Assembly (NCBI GenBank): GCA_030280995.1
Contig: JASXTE010000013.1
Span: 14,614,501 to 14,678,500, forward strand
DNA from: Hemileia vastatrix
Taxonomy: Eukaryota > Basidiomycota > Pucciniomycetes > Pucciniales > Zaghouaniaceae
Direction: 5' to 3'
Length of the DNA stretch: 64,000 nucleotides
In this document: piece by piece, positions 45,773 to 58,679 of the stretch
Numbering within the stretch: the stretch's first letter is position 1
Layout: every line of letters starts with the position of its first letter
The notes under the pieces: model-generated
Seen by the model: the letters and a program-made list of their open reading frames with translations, nothing else
What the model was told of the DNA's origin: nothing
Database searches by the model: none
Position numbers and translations under genes: made by a program

Positions 45773-46785
45773 ACATTGATTGAATAATTGGGTGCTTTAT
45801 GGTCTTATTCAGTGAATATTGGGACTAAGGGTATGTGAGTACTACCATTGGATAGCCCTAGTTTTTCTCTATATTTTATGTTGCAATGACATTTTTCATA
45901 TTCTAAGTTTTAAGGGGTCATTTCCTCAATTTTCATTTCTAAAAGATAACTGTTTAATTTTTTTTTTGTGTTTTACGGGCTAACCTTAAGTCTTAGGGTT
46001 AGGTGCTTAGAACCATTAAGTAGAGCTAATTTGGCTCTATATTTTATGTCACAATGTTTTCATAGCTTAATTTTGTGTTTTAAGGGTTTTAGTAGTCATA
46101 GTAGATTTTTCTATGTATTTTGGGCTTTATTGGGGGTTTTTGGTGGTTTTCTAGCTTCAGGGAGGTCTGGCCGCTTCTACGCAGGCCACCTGCCTTGGTT
46201 ATAAAAGGCTGGGGAGCGTTTCTAGAGGGTTTTTATTCAATTTGGCTATCAAAAGCGCTAAATTTGTTGCTGTGCATGGATTTTTTAGATGGTGGTCTGT
46301 GTGTACATACTGAAAAAGACAGTTTGGGGCAATTTTATTTATCATACAACCATATGGTAATTATATCATTGTTTCTCACTCAGCTTTCACTGTTCTTTGG
46401 CCACAATTGGCTGTGTTTGTTTCAAGGTTAGTTCTTCATTTAACTAAACTTTGGCAACTGATTTCTCTGGTGTAGCTTTGCAACCTGCATCAAGTATTAT
46501 TCCTTTTTTCTGTGCAACAAGTTCACAGTGTTTTGTTTTTCTGGTGTGAATCTTTCTGAATTTCAGGTTTCTGGTTCTTTGGTTCTCAATGATCTGCTAT
46601 TGGCTACTGTCTTGACTTGTTAAGCAGTCAAGAAGTGTGTTGGAATGGGTATAGTAACAGTCTCTAATTTGTTGTAGAAAATAAAACTCACCTAGTATTT
46701 CTCAAAGGGACAGGGGTTTCTCTCTTCAGTTTTACTCCAACTCCCTTGGTCAAGGCCTATGGCTAGTACTATAGGATTGTCTACA
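45705..46785 (-). repeat. Stand-alone LTR of the Ty3 element 2 family, inverted relative to element 2
   Basis: Reverse complement of 47972-49035 and 59899-60872 over ~1.08 kb. On the plus strand it starts TGTGGTCTTCC and ends TTGTCTACA. A TATA-like TATAAAAGG lies at 46199-46207 on the plus strand. No matching target duplication is visible (AGCAC before, GTGCA after), so a rearrangement is possible. Confidence 0.85.
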
Positions 46786-47627
46786 GTGCATATAATGAGG
46801 TCAGTGCTTGTGTAATGCAATTAGGAGACTAAATATGGGTCTCTTACCTAATTTAGAGTGATTAGACATATTTTGCATGTACACAAGTGAGTAATTAGCA
46901 TGAAATTAGTAACTTTTAATTAATGAAAATATACATGTGTGATAATTGCAGGAAGTATAAGGCCAGTACACATAAGCCAATTCCAGCATAAAATTTCATA
47001 AATTTTTAGAAGTCTTTTTTTAAGACATTTAAGTAGTTAAATCAATTGAGCTGAATAAGGAAAATTGATCTTTGAAGGTTCAATTTTAATATAATTAAAT
47101 TTAATGTGCTTATATCCAACTTTTTAGTGATTTAAAGTGCATTTATCAATTATTTAAACACAATAATGTAAAAAAAACTTAAAGACCATTTAGAAATCAT
47201 ATAAGCTAATTTCTAAGGTACTTAATATTTTTTTAACCTAATACCACCTAATAATAAGTACATAAGATCTATTAAAGGTGGGTATATGTGTGTATCTAAG
47301 GCATTCTAATGGCATATACTGTAGTATATGACTTATTTCAATTATGTATACATATTAGAGGGTATCAATGTTGACCAATCTTCAATTAAATTAATTGCAG
47401 ATAAAAATCATTATACCCAAATTGACTTCTGCAATTAATTTTTCTAATAGTTGGGTTATTATACCTTTTACATGTCAATGTTCACATCTATCTGACATTT
47501 TTATACTCAATTTTTCATAACCACATATTGGACAACTTTCTGGATGTGCCAGCCTCCCTAACTTTCTGCACACTCCCATCCTTTCTATTCATTATATCTG
47601 GTCAAAACCCCTCCCCATCTCACCTGT
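46786..47627. other. AT-rich stretch between the stand-alone LTR and the SANT-like pseudogene
   Basis: No supported feature. The last part, ending TTGTCTTCATAG near 47681, may include a 5' intron of the following pseudogene. Confidence 0.4.
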
Positions 47628-47971
47628 TTGTTTCTTCTCCTTTTCATCTTTAAATATCTCAACATTCCTTGTCTTCATAGATCTTATCAAAGGCAGCCTT
47701 CCCCCAGTTATTCTTCAAATATCATTACTCCCTCTTTCCCCCACTCAGCTGAGAAATCAAAGACCGTTCAACTAAAAAAAGGTGATCATCTCATACTTAT
47801 CAACTTGCTGAAAACTAAAACTGATTATGATTCTTGTTTTGGTACTGAGAATGCAACTAAAGTAGGACAGCCCCTGCATCAAACATCAATAGATATCTTC
47901 TAATGACCAATGAGTTACAAAATAAGATAAATGGAAGGATTAATCTTTTGACCAAACAGATGTCTGAACAC
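47628..47971 (+). pseudogene. SANT/Myb-like gene, 5' half, interrupted by Ty3 element 2
   Basis: Reads KKGDHLILINLLKTKTD, CFGTENATKVGQPLHQ, then after a small shift NGRINLLTKQMSEH, where the LTR begins. The sequence resumes 12.9 kb away as HYQAKLKKAKTLKSSPDFG (60877 on). The layout resembles the SANT/Myb-like DNA-binding proteins abundant in rust genomes (recollection, unsearched). Shifts and stops mark it as dead. The first exon is uncertain. Confidence 0.5.
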
Positions 47972-49035
47972 TGTAGAAAATACTATAGTACTAGCTATAG
48001 GCCTTGACCAAGTGAGTTGGAGTAAAACTGGAGAGAAGAATCCCTGTCCCTTTGAGAAATACCAGGTGAGATTTATTTGCTACAGCAAATTAGATATTGT
48101 TACAATACCCTTTCCAACACACTTATTGAATGATTTACAAGTCAAGACAGTAGCCAATAGCAGACCACTGAGAACCAAAGAACCAGAAAACCAGAAATTC
48201 AGAGAAATCCACACCAGAAACCATAGAAACAGTGCACTTGTTGCACAAACTCAGCAAAAATACTTGATGTAGGTTGCAAATATACAACAGAGAAATCAGT
48301 TGCCAAAGTTAAGTTAAATGAAGAACTAACCTTGCAAAAAACACAGCCAATTGTGGCCAAAAAACAATGAAAACTGAGTGAGGAACAATGATATAATTAC
48401 CAAATGGTTGTATGATAATTAAAGCTCCCCCAAACTGTCATATTCAGTATGTACACACAGACCACCCATCTAAAAATCCATGCACAGCCACTAATTTGGT
48501 GCTTTTGACAGCCAAATTGAATAAAAAACCTTTAGAAATGCTCCCCAGCCTTCTATAACCAAGGCGGGCAGACCTCCCTAAAGCCAAAAAACCACCAAAA
48601 ACATCTAATAAAGCCCAAAATACTTCGAAAAATCCACCATGACTACTAAAACCCTTAAAACACAAAATTAAACCATGTCAACATTGGGACATATAATATA
48701 GAGCCAAATTTACTTTACTTAATGGTACTAAGCAATTAACCCTAAGACTTAAGGTTAGCCTGTAAAACACAAAAAACAAAATTAAACAGTTATCTTTTAG
48801 AAATGAAAAATGAGAAAATGACCCCTTAAAACTTGAAATATGAAAAATATCAACAAGACATCAAATATAGAGAAAACCCAGGGCTATCCAATGGTAGTAT
48901 TCACATAGCTATAGTCCCAAATTCTACTGAGTAAAACCAAAATAACATATAATTATTTGACCAATGTCAATTAAGACATACAAAACCAGTGCCAAACAGA
49001 CCAACAAAGGCCTCTTCCAATGTTGGAATACAACA
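47972..49035 (-). repeat. 3' LTR of Ty3 element 2
   Basis: Bounded by TGTAGAAAATAC on the left and ...GGAATACAACA on the right (TG...CA). It differs from the 5' LTR by many substitutions and indels. Confidence 0.85.
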
Positions 49036-49083
49036 TCCTTTCTCCAATTGAGAATTTCCACATTCTCCTTCATCAGATCCACC

Positions 49084-49586
49084 ATGTTCAGATTTCTTTC
49101 AAAATCTGCCTCTGACATGGGCCCTTGCCAATACTGCATTGACAACAATCTGATCTGTGCCATCACACCACCAGATCATCCATACATAAACCCCTGTGAT
49201 GTCTTCCAATTCAGAAAGAAGACTTGCTAAAGACATTTTACATTATCATCTTCAACAGCTTCACCTCCACCTCAACCTGGTCCATCTTCCACCAGCACCA
49301 AAAGATCCAGGCCATCCATCCTGATACCCAGATTAGTAAAAAAACTACACCCTTCAAAAAAGAGTGTGAACACCACTACAGCAATCAATACCACCATGCT
49401 TGGTCCATCTGATGGTAAAAACTTTTATTCCTTCCTTCTACCTTTAAAGTTGATGACTTCTCAGTTCCTCCATCTTCTGCCAGTGATGATGAAAATGTAG
49501 GATCCATTGAACCCCCAACACCTAAACACTTGCCCATCATTAAGGCCAAGTTCCAAAACACTCCTCTGAACAAAAAAAATTTCTAA
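49084..49586 (+). pseudogene. Antisense accessory gene A of Ty3 element 2 (Zn2Cys6-like)
   Basis: Runs opposite to pol and starts ~50 bp inside the 3' LTR boundary (in-frame ATGs at 49084 and 49117). Reads CQYCIDNNLIC, 12 residues, then CDVFQFRKKTC. This is CX2CX6C-X12-CX2[F]X6C, the same spacing as the element 1 antisense protein, with the fifth Cys changed to Phe. TAA 49228-49230 follows at once. A Ser/Pro/Lys-rich tail continues in frame and then shifts (VDDFSVPPSSASDDENVGS) to a stop near 49586. Decayed but clearly coding-like. Confidence 0.6.
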
Positions 49587-50347
49587 TAAGCTACTTCCAA
49601 TCCAATCCTTCTAGAAATCCACAGGACCTTGAGAAAAGGAAACACCTCATCCACTAGTTCAAGGCTAATGCTGAACACTTTGTTTCATCTCTTGATGCTC
49701 TTCTACAACTTGACTCATGACTGAAATTTTGACTTAGAAATGAAAATTCTTTACCACTGTACAGACTTCCTGAATGTATCTAATCATAAAAAATTCCTCA
49801 GTTTACAGTCTTGGGGGTATCATCCTCAGTTTTAAGTCTTGGGGGACTAACAGCCCTCATTTTATAGTCTTGGGGGACTCAAAACCTAAATCACAAAGAC
49901 AGAACCAGAGATCAAACCATTCAAGAATAAAGAAATAAACTAACATTCTGGAGTAACTGTTCTACAGAGCAGCCAGCTCATCAGTTACCCCCACACTTGC
50001 CTTAACTAAATTCAGAGACTCCCCCTTTAAATGACCTCCACCAGAATCACACCAACACCACATTATCAGTTTATAGTCCTGAAGGACTCAACCATAAAAC
50101 CATCCTCAGTTTATAGTCTTGGGGGACTATACCATTTTTCAGTTTAAATTCTTAATGGAATGTCCCAGTGTTTAGTTTAAAGTCTTGACTGACTTCCAAA
50201 ACTTTGTTTAAAAAGACAAATTCAAATCCATGCACAATTCCCCACAACCAACCTACTGAACTTACGTTTTCTCTTAATCATCTACCCATCACTGATAAAA
50301 ATTTTCCTCTTATCTCTTTTCTGTTCATTTTTGTCTTATCACAGATC

Positions 50348-51886
50348 ATGGCTGGATCCACTGATTTTGACCCAGATCTTCCTTGCTTCACTGCTCCAAA
50401 GGACTATTCTTTCAAACAGTGTATCCGCATGTGCGGACCTTGCACTTCCACTCTTCCAACTCCTGAGGCCAAAATCTAAAACAGGGCCTGTGATTCTTGC
50501 AACTCCAAAAAGAAAAAATGTGACAGAGACCCCAATTATCCTATACCAATACCTTCACCTTCACATAAATACATCTTAAGATCCCCTATTAAATCCCCAG
50601 AGCTTGGTCCTGCTTCTACCTCTTTATCTTCAGCTCCATCCAGAAGATCCCGGCAATCAGTTCCCAGAACACTCTCCAAAAGACCTGGTTTACCATCTCA
50701 AGAAACAGCCTTTATCTCTGCGAATTCAGCTCAAACAGCTTCAAAATAAGCTACCAAACTACTAGACCGCATCCCGGAAGACGGCCCGCCTAGCTAGGAA
50801 GCAAAAATCATGCTCAAAACCTTCAAAATCAGCCAGAAAGCAGCCAAATTCCGCCAACAAGCACCAAAAACACCACACAACAACCTCTTAGTGCTCTCAG
50901 AGAAGTGAGCTCAAAATTTTCTACATCAAAAAATGCCAAAAATTTCAAAACTTCTAGAAGACCTGCCAGAGGACCCCTAGAAGACACCAGAGCACCAATC
51001 AATGCTCCCAGAAAAAACTCTCCCTCTCAGCCAAGAAGAATCAACTACACCTCTCCTCTGCCAGCCAATTATTCATCTGAATGTTCAATTTCTTCCAGAA
51101 CTTCATCAACAAGAGAAAGATCAGCTTCCAGGTCACCTTCTCCTGCTCCATCCTACAACAACCCTGGTACTCTACAATCAGTACCCAACCAAACTTAACC
51201 AAGCAACAATATAAACAACAACAAAAAAAGACCTACTGCTACAACTAGGCCACAGGAGTGTCCTCATCCTAGTTCATATTCTCAACACCATTTAGAGGAT
51301 GACCAAGAAAATCTATATATCCACCTGGTTGATAATTTTACTACCTCCATTCAAAACCAATCAACAGTCCAAATTTCAGCCGCTTACATATTTGATGAGC
51401 TTCCAATCTGATAGTACCAAATTAATTCATCCAATTTCTTCAACAAAAAAAATGATCTGATTCTTTGGTTTAGTTGGCACTCTGCCTCCTGAAGCTACTA
51501 TTGGGATTGGAAAAACTCTGGGAACCACATTGACACTGAATTACACCAATATGAAGCAACACCTAAGTATGATGTGTTTAAAAATACTTAAGGCCTTTGC
51601 TCTTCATGGGCCATTGAATGGATTTGAGAAGAACCTGAGAAAACAACTTCTTGACAATCACTGGAAGATTTCCAGGATAATTAAGCACACCTTCCAACAC
51701 TCCATCCCAGCCTCTCTGCTTCCACCCAGAAATTACCTTTAGTTCCAGTTCCTGACCATTACAAGCCCTACACTCTCTCCAGAAGACTACACCATAAGGA
51801 ACACAGTGCTTCCTCAAATCCCAACAAGAAAAAAAAAGGCCAACATAATCCAGACCAACCTTCAGAAGCTTCTTCTTCCAAAAATT
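50348..51886 (+). pseudogene. Antisense accessory gene B of Ty3 element 2 (Zn2Cys6-like)
   Basis: Begins MAGSTDFDPDLPCF at ATG 50348, 3 nt after a TTATCACAG acceptor-like site. CIRMCGPC, then a stop TAA (50477-50479), then ACDSCNSKKKKCD. The second part is the classic CX2CX6CD half of a Zn2Cys6 cluster. The first half fits CX6C with an upstream Cys replaced by Phe. Beyond it a Ser/Arg/Pro-rich region changes frame (SSRTSSTRERSASRSPSPA, 50905-51198). More fragments follow (HHLEDDQENLYIHLVDNF; VGTLPPEATIGIGKTLG; NGFEKNLRKQLLDNHW) to about 51886. The original was perhaps ~500 aa. Gene A lies upstream in the same orientation, so the two may be diverged duplicates. Confidence 0.55.
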
Positions 51887-53240
51887 AATTAAAAAAAAGA
51901 AATTAATATAAATTAATAAATAGAGAAAACAATCATAATTAGAAAAAATATAAAAAATTTATTTATTTTATTTTTATTTTTATTTTTTATTTTTATTATT
52001 ATTATTTTTTCTTTTTTCTTTTTTCTTTTTTATTTTTTTAACAGATAAATACTTAACTAATAACATACTAAAAAAAACTTGAAAAGAATTAAACGAAATT
52101 GCCCAAAAAAATGAGATCTGAGAAAATAAAATAAAATGAATGATAATAACATAAAATAGATAATAATTACAAATGGTATCCCCCATCCAATTGATGAGTA
52201 GATCCCCTGATACCTTACCCACATCCAAGTGCACCTTGATGTGGATACACCTCTAAATAAATTTTAAAAGATTTGAGATAAAAAAATTAAAATTAAAGTA
52301 AAAAATAAAAATAAAATAAAAATGAAACAAAGATAAAAAAAGAAAATAGCATTGCCCTTTCCCATCCAATTGATGAGCCTTTCCCTACCAATGCTTGCCC
52401 ACATCCAGGTGACCCTAATGTGGTGACACCATATAATATAATTTTGTGATTTTTCCGTTCTTTACATCCTAATAACCCCCATAAAAATTAAAAGAAAAAA
52501 AAGAGTAAAAAAAATAATCTAAAACCTCTATCTAACATGACCATAGCCACAAAGTAAATGAAAGAAAGAGAAAAAGTCCTGCTCCATTGAGGGTTCAATC
52601 TAAGGAAGTGATCACTGGGTGGGCTCCCTCAAATAATTAAAAATGATGGAAGACCACCAATGATCCACTTCAATCCAAATAGACCAAAGACAAAGAATCC
52701 AGTTGTAAACTAGTTTAAAGTCATAGTGGACTTGAAACCTGAATAACAAAAACCAGAATTAGGATTCAACTGGGACAAACAAAATACTTGAAACAGACAT
52801 AATAGGGTAACTGTTCAACAGAACAGCCTACTAATCAGTTACCCCCACAGTTTCCAAAATGAAATCTAGAAGCCCCCCCTAGGTACCTTCTAACAAAAAA
52901 CACAAAATCCAGCACAATAAGCCAAAATAATAAGTGTGAAGAGTCCAGCACTTTAAGACAAAAATAATTTCCAGTTTAAAGTCATAGAGAACTAAAACCT
53001 GTGAAGAGAAACCAATAATAGGGTTCAACCAAATTAAGAGAAGAGGTTGGAAACAGAAAATATGGGGTAACTATTCTACAGAGTAGCCAGCCCATCAGTT
53101 ACCCCTGCGCTTTCCAAGATATTATCTAGAAGCCCCACACATGGGTACCTTCTAACAACAAATTTCCAACAAAACAGATGCACAGCATCACCAATATCCA
53201 AAATTTAAAGAATGGTCCATAGTTTATCCTCATTGCAGAG
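51887..53240. other. AT-rich spacer of Ty3 element 2 with small repeated hairpins
   Basis: A/T tracts at 51890-52160 and 52260-52520, and a doubled segment (CCCATCCAATTGATGAG...CCCACATCCA) at ~52180 and ~52360. Copies of GGGTAACT...AGTTACCCC occur at ~52804 and ~53065, with another at ~49952. It occupies the same position as the AT-rich spacer of element 1, between the convergent pol and antisense genes. Confidence 0.6.
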
Positions 53241-56200
53241 TCAATATTCTTCACTTCTAGTTCCTCTTGGGTAAAATATCATAACCTGATCAGCAGCCAC
53301 TCTCTTCTTTAAGACTGCACCATCTAACTCCTCCAAAACATAAGAACCTCCAGACACCTGAGACCTGACTCTGTGAGGTCCATTCCATCTATCAGCAAAC
53401 ATTTTTCCCCACTGACTCTCCAAACTTGTATTATACACCAAAACCAAGCAACCAGGTTTCAAGGGATTCCTGAGTCTATGAGCTAACTTCTTGTCCCAGT
53501 ATCTCACTGATTAATTTCTTATCTTCATCATTCTGGAGTATTACTTCTCCTGAAATTCCTCTCTACATTCCTACTGTTGCATCCTGGCACAGAGAAAATC
53601 ATCTGTTAAGCATGCATCATCCCATCAATTCCAAGATAAGAGAAAGATTCCAAATCCACTGGTAGAACAACTTTCTGCCCAAGCATTAAATCATAAGGGG
53701 AATAGCCAGTTTTCCTTTTCACAGTGACCATATCAGCAAATAACACCAAGGGTAAATAATGCCTCCAATTTTCTGCACTATCTCCACACATCTTCACCAA
53801 AGCGTTCTTGATAACTTGATGGCCTCTTTCAACTAAGCCTTCAGATTCAGGATAATAAGGTGTAGCCACTCTGACTTTAGAACCAATACTTGCCACAGCT
53901 TCTTTGAATTCAGTTCCAAACTCTGGCCCACTATCAACAGTCACCAGCTTCATCAATCCATATCCAAACACCCATTCCTTCTTCAAAAACTCTGCAACAT
54001 TTTAAAAAGTCAAATTAACCAGAGGCACTGCCTCAACCCAACCAGAAAAATTATCCCAGGCAACAATCAAGTATTTATAACTTCCCTCTTTGATATGGAC
54101 AGCATCCAGACTGACTCTTCCAAAAAAAGCTGATTCACCAGTAGCATGGAAAACCTCTTTAGGTTTCAAGTGACTTCGTCTTTGACATTTTTCACAAGAT
54201 TGAACCCAACCCTGAACAGCCAACTTCATACCTAACCACCAAAATCTGTCTTCTACTCTTCTATAAGTCTCCTCAAAGCCTCTATGACCATAGTCTACAT
54301 GAAAAGACTTCAACACCAACTCTTGACCCTTCTTATGAGTCACTACTACTTGAGGATTTGGATGTCTCCTCCTCATCAACCTCCTTCCTGACACATAGAG
54401 GCCAAGACTCATCTTCTTGATTGCCACCAGAGTATCATCATCACAACTATCTGGCCTCTCCAAGGTTAGCAGATATTCGACCATAGTAAAATAAAACCAA
54501 GACTGACCCCAGGTCTCATCTTCAAAGTCCAACAAAACTACATCCAAGGGTTCAAATCTGTCATCAGAATCACCAGTGTACACATGAGCTACTTGACCGG
54601 CCCAACCAGGAAACCAATCCAAAAAAACCATTTTCCAATTTTGATCTGTCCCAAACAACAACTCCATCTTCATCCATAAAAACATCCTGATCACCTGAAT
54701 CAAGATCAGATCCAGCAAGTTTAACCTCTTGGGGTAGGAGATAAAAATCTTCCAGTTTAGCCTCATGGGGGAGGAGAGAAAAATCTTCAGCACCCTTTGT
54801 GCTGGCCCTAACCACTGGGAAATCTTCATAAAATTCTTCAGAATCAGAATCTTCCTCTGTGGGTAGTCTCCTTGATAATCCATCAGGCATTGTAAAAGTT
54901 TTTCCAGGTTTATGTACCAGGTCAAAAGAAAAATGCTGAATAAATGCCACCCACCTAGTCATTGGAGAATTTGGAAGACTAGGTGTGTTGATCATCTGAG
55001 CCAGATATTTCACATCCACCTGCAGCTCAAAATTCTGCCCCCAAAAAACAGTTTGCAGCTTCTTCAAAATTTTTTCTACACCACACAATTCCAACTTAGG
55101 TTGAGAATATCTATATTAAACCTCATCAAATAACATGGACTCATACCTTACTGGCCTGACCCTCACATTTTTATCTTCCTGAGACAAAAAAGCACCAGCA
55201 GCAATATAGCTTAAGTCCACTTCCAGATAAAATTTTCCAGCTCCCACACCATAATCCAACTTGTGAAGAATAATATATTCACCCACCACCATTTTCAACT
55301 TCTAAAAAGCCTCTTCACACTCTTCTGTCCGTTCCCACTCTGCATCTTTCCTGGTCAGCCTCCTTAAAGTAGAAGCCAAAAAAGAAAAATCTTTAATAAA
55401 AATCCTGACATACACACAAAACCCCAAAAATCCCCTGACTTTGGTAGTAATTTTAGGCCTTGGCTATGACTGAATTTTATTAAAATTTTTCTTTGCCATA
55501 ATCCTTCCCTCTTTACATAGAACATGCCCCAAACCTTCCTGAGCAGGAACACAATAACAAAACTTTGACCCAGAAATGGTCAAACCAGCCTCTTCAATCC
55601 TAAACAATACTCTCTCTAGAGTAATTGTATATTACCAAACGAACCTCCTTATACCTGGGTTCTCCTTCAGAACCTCATTCGCATAATCAGTGGATGGTCC
55701 TTTGATTCAACCATCATCAATAAAAAAACCAGCATGAGTAAGAACCTCATCCTGAAAATACCAAGTCATTTGTGTTTTATATACTGCTACAGAATTTGTT
55801 GCTCCTTGAGGCAGCCTAGTGAGCTGAAACTTCAAAAAGGAGTCTCAAAAGTTTTAAGTGGCCGTGAATCCATATGTAGTTCCCTTTCATCATAACCACC
55901 CATAATATCACCCAAACCATAACACACCCATCCAGAGAAAGCTTCAACAAAGTCCGCTGCACTTGGCGGCATACCAGCATCCTTGATAGCAACTCTATAC
56001 AAGGCTCTAAGATAATGAACAACCCTCATCTTCCCATTCTGCTTCTTTACACAGAAAACTGGACTTGAGTAACTAGATGTTTATTGTTTGTATAAACCAG
56101 TCCTGACTCTTTCCCTAACAATCTCTAAAAATTCATCCCTGATAGAAGATGGAATTAGGATAGTATTGATTTGCCAAGATTTTGACAAACCACAGGAATC

Positions 56201-57895
56201 AAGTAAGGTTCCCCATAAGAGTGTTTCAATACACCCATTTCCTCTTCAACAAATGCCACCACCTCTCCCTCAGCAAAATAATGTGCAACAACAACTTCTT
56301 TTCCTTATCAGAAAACCACCCATCAGGACCAAAATTAACAACTTTAAACCTCTCCACAGTCACCCTAGCAGTTTCCGCAAAATCTGGAGGATTCTTCACC
56401 AGAGGAGTACAGTACAGATCTCTTGACAAAGGAGGTCACTTCAAAGGAGGATTCAAACCCACAGGCATAGGCTCATTGACAGGCCTAATCTTATGAGATA
56501 CCTTATTATATTTGCATCTCCACCTTCAACTTGAGGGATCTTCAGGATATCTTCTCCACCTGAAATAAAAAAAACCAAGGGTTTCCCATTTCTTACATGC
56601 ATGGCCAAGGAAATGTTTTTGAAAGGTGTAGAAGAAACCCTAGCAGTGCACAATTGGGAGGACTTACTTTTATTCCCCAATCTCACCATTCCAACACTTT
56701 TCTGAAATTAAACATCTTCATCCTCACTTCCATTTTCTAAATCTCCAAATCTTTATTCATATGATGAATCCCATCTTCTAAAATTGTGCAGTTTATCCTC
56801 ATGCTGGAGGCCCAAAAATTGATCTTGATGATATTCTTTCCTCAAAATTTTGTGCAGTTTAACCTCATTCTGGAGGCCCAAAATTTTATCTTGATGATCT
56901 TCTCAAACATATTTCTTGTCTTCTTTCTTAATTATCTTCAGAATTTTTTCTTGATTTTCTTCAGTTATCTTGAAATTTTTATTTTTATTTTTTGAGTTTT
57001 CTTCCATCCTACAAAAATAACAAGAGGTTTCCCCAATGCTCACAGGTGTAGCCAAGGTAATGTGTTTGAAAGGTGTAGAAGAGAGCCTAGCAGGGCACAA
57101 TTGGGAGGACTTACTTTTAGACCTCAATCTCACCACTCCACAACTTTTCCACATATCTTTCAATAAAGATATATAACCAATCTTCTTATTTGAACTTGAA
57201 TTAAAAATAATTGAGAATCTTGAGAGAGAGAAGATACTTAATAAAAAATTGAAGAATACTTACAGATAAGAGAAACATTAAAAAGAGAAAGTTGAAAATA
57301 AACTTGGTATATCTCCAAGGGAACTGGCCTGCTACAACCTGGGATTTCCTCATCTTGGAGAGAGGTTGTAGCACTTGGGTGATCAGCCCTCATCACTCTA
57401 AAAAAGACAGACTCCCACTAGAGCCTGATCCACACTTCAAAAAACCAGAGGCAGCACCAACTTCTCTCTTCTCCTGAAACAGTCCAGGCACTGGCACATT
57501 GAAGACAAACCAGGCCTGGTCTCCCAAACATCCTCTCCAGGGGAAGATAAGATCATGTGAAGCCTCCTTTCATATTCACCAGTCAACTCCAAACTGATTC
57601 CCATATCAAATTGATAGCCAATTCTTTCTTTAAAATCCATCAAAAATGGCCCATTCAAAACAGCTCTTACTGTTCTTTTGGAAATGTAAAAATGAACCTT
57701 CCCTGAGGCTCCACCAACATCCAACTTCACAAACTCAAATGTTACAACCAATTCCATGACATGGCCAACAATACCTCTCAAATTTCCACCAATACCTGTT
57801 TTGATGGGGAGGCCCAGATGAGTTGCCTCAAACAAAGAAAAAAAGTTAATATGAGAACCCAATCCACCATTGCCCTAGACTCCCTGTCATTCAGA
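53241..57895 (-). pseudogene. pol: pol remnants of Ty3 element 2
   Basis: Read right to left. Protease around 57890-57600: AMVD followed, after a 1-nt loss, by GSHINFF, a retropepsin DSGS site. PR-RT linker, partly duplicated (QLCTARVSSTPF at ~56650, QLCPARLSSTPF at ~57110). RT ~56080-55390: SSPVFCVKK, LPQGATNS (~55815) and FIDDG (~55720). RNase H ~55300-54860 (FYLEVDLSYIAAGAFLSQ, HKPGKTFTMPDGLSRR). Integrase ~54340-53606: HVDYGHRG...CEKC finger, D (SLDAVH), D (VDSGPEFG), E (EGLVERGH). C-terminal FADRWNGPHRV ends at 53241. At least eight stops or shifts. No chromodomain is found. Confidence 0.85.
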
Positions 57896-57977
57896 GTGAC
57901 ATTGACATAACCAAGAGGTGCAGAAAAATGAGTTTTCAACCCCTCACCAAATTTTTCAGCAGAATCAAAAATGTATT

Positions 57978-58580
57978 CTACCTCCCCAGAAGAAACCTTA
58001 TCCTGGTCAACAACTTTTTCTGCCTATCAGCCAACCCAGGAGTGATAGCATACAAATCCCCATAAGTAAGGGAAACCTGACCCTGATTCATCCTTTCCAG
58101 GAAAGAGTCCAAAACATTAACTTGGCCAGAAACCACTTGCCTCTCAAAGTGAGCCCTTTGATTCACTATCTTGGTCCTAGAAGATTCTTGAGGACCAGAA
58201 CCACCAACAGATTTACCATCAACAGGAACCAAACCAGATCCCTCACCAGACCCCCTAACTCCAGAAGACTTTGGCAATGAAGCAAAAGAGAAATCCTCCT
58301 CAGAGTCAGAATCAAAATCCATAGGCATTGACTCACCATTCATGTCCAATGCTCCAAAACTAGGGGTACCCATATCAGTTATACCCTTCTGCATTTTATA
58401 CAGCTCCTCTTTGCTGTACTTCTTCCTAGATGCACTCAGCTTAGGATCCACCTTTGAAGACTTAGGCTTTGGTTGGGCCTGAGAGCTGCTCTTAGGCCTT
58501 CCCACCTTTCTTGCTTCAACATCATAGACACAAGCCAAGAATTCCCCACTTGAATTTCCACCACAAGAATACAACTCCAA
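57978..58580 (-). pseudogene. Gag-Pol linker region of Ty3 element 2
   Basis: An open stretch between the zinc knuckle and the protease, Ser/Lys-rich (KSSSQAQPKPKSSKVD), with acidic DFDSDSEEDFSF and ending YGDLYAITPGLADRQKKLL. It has no recognised domain. By position it links Gag to the protease. Confidence 0.5.
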
Positions 58581-58679
58581 ACCTCCAAAGGAAAATGTAA
58601 ATGAGACTCTACTAGCCTACTTTCCCTTACCCTTACCATTATCTCCACCTTTACCAGAAGAAGAAGCCTCATTAGGAAG

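Noticed and set aside
52000..52234. Minus-strand frame ending in a long Lys/Asn run
   Set aside because: Created by the T-rich tract of the spacer.
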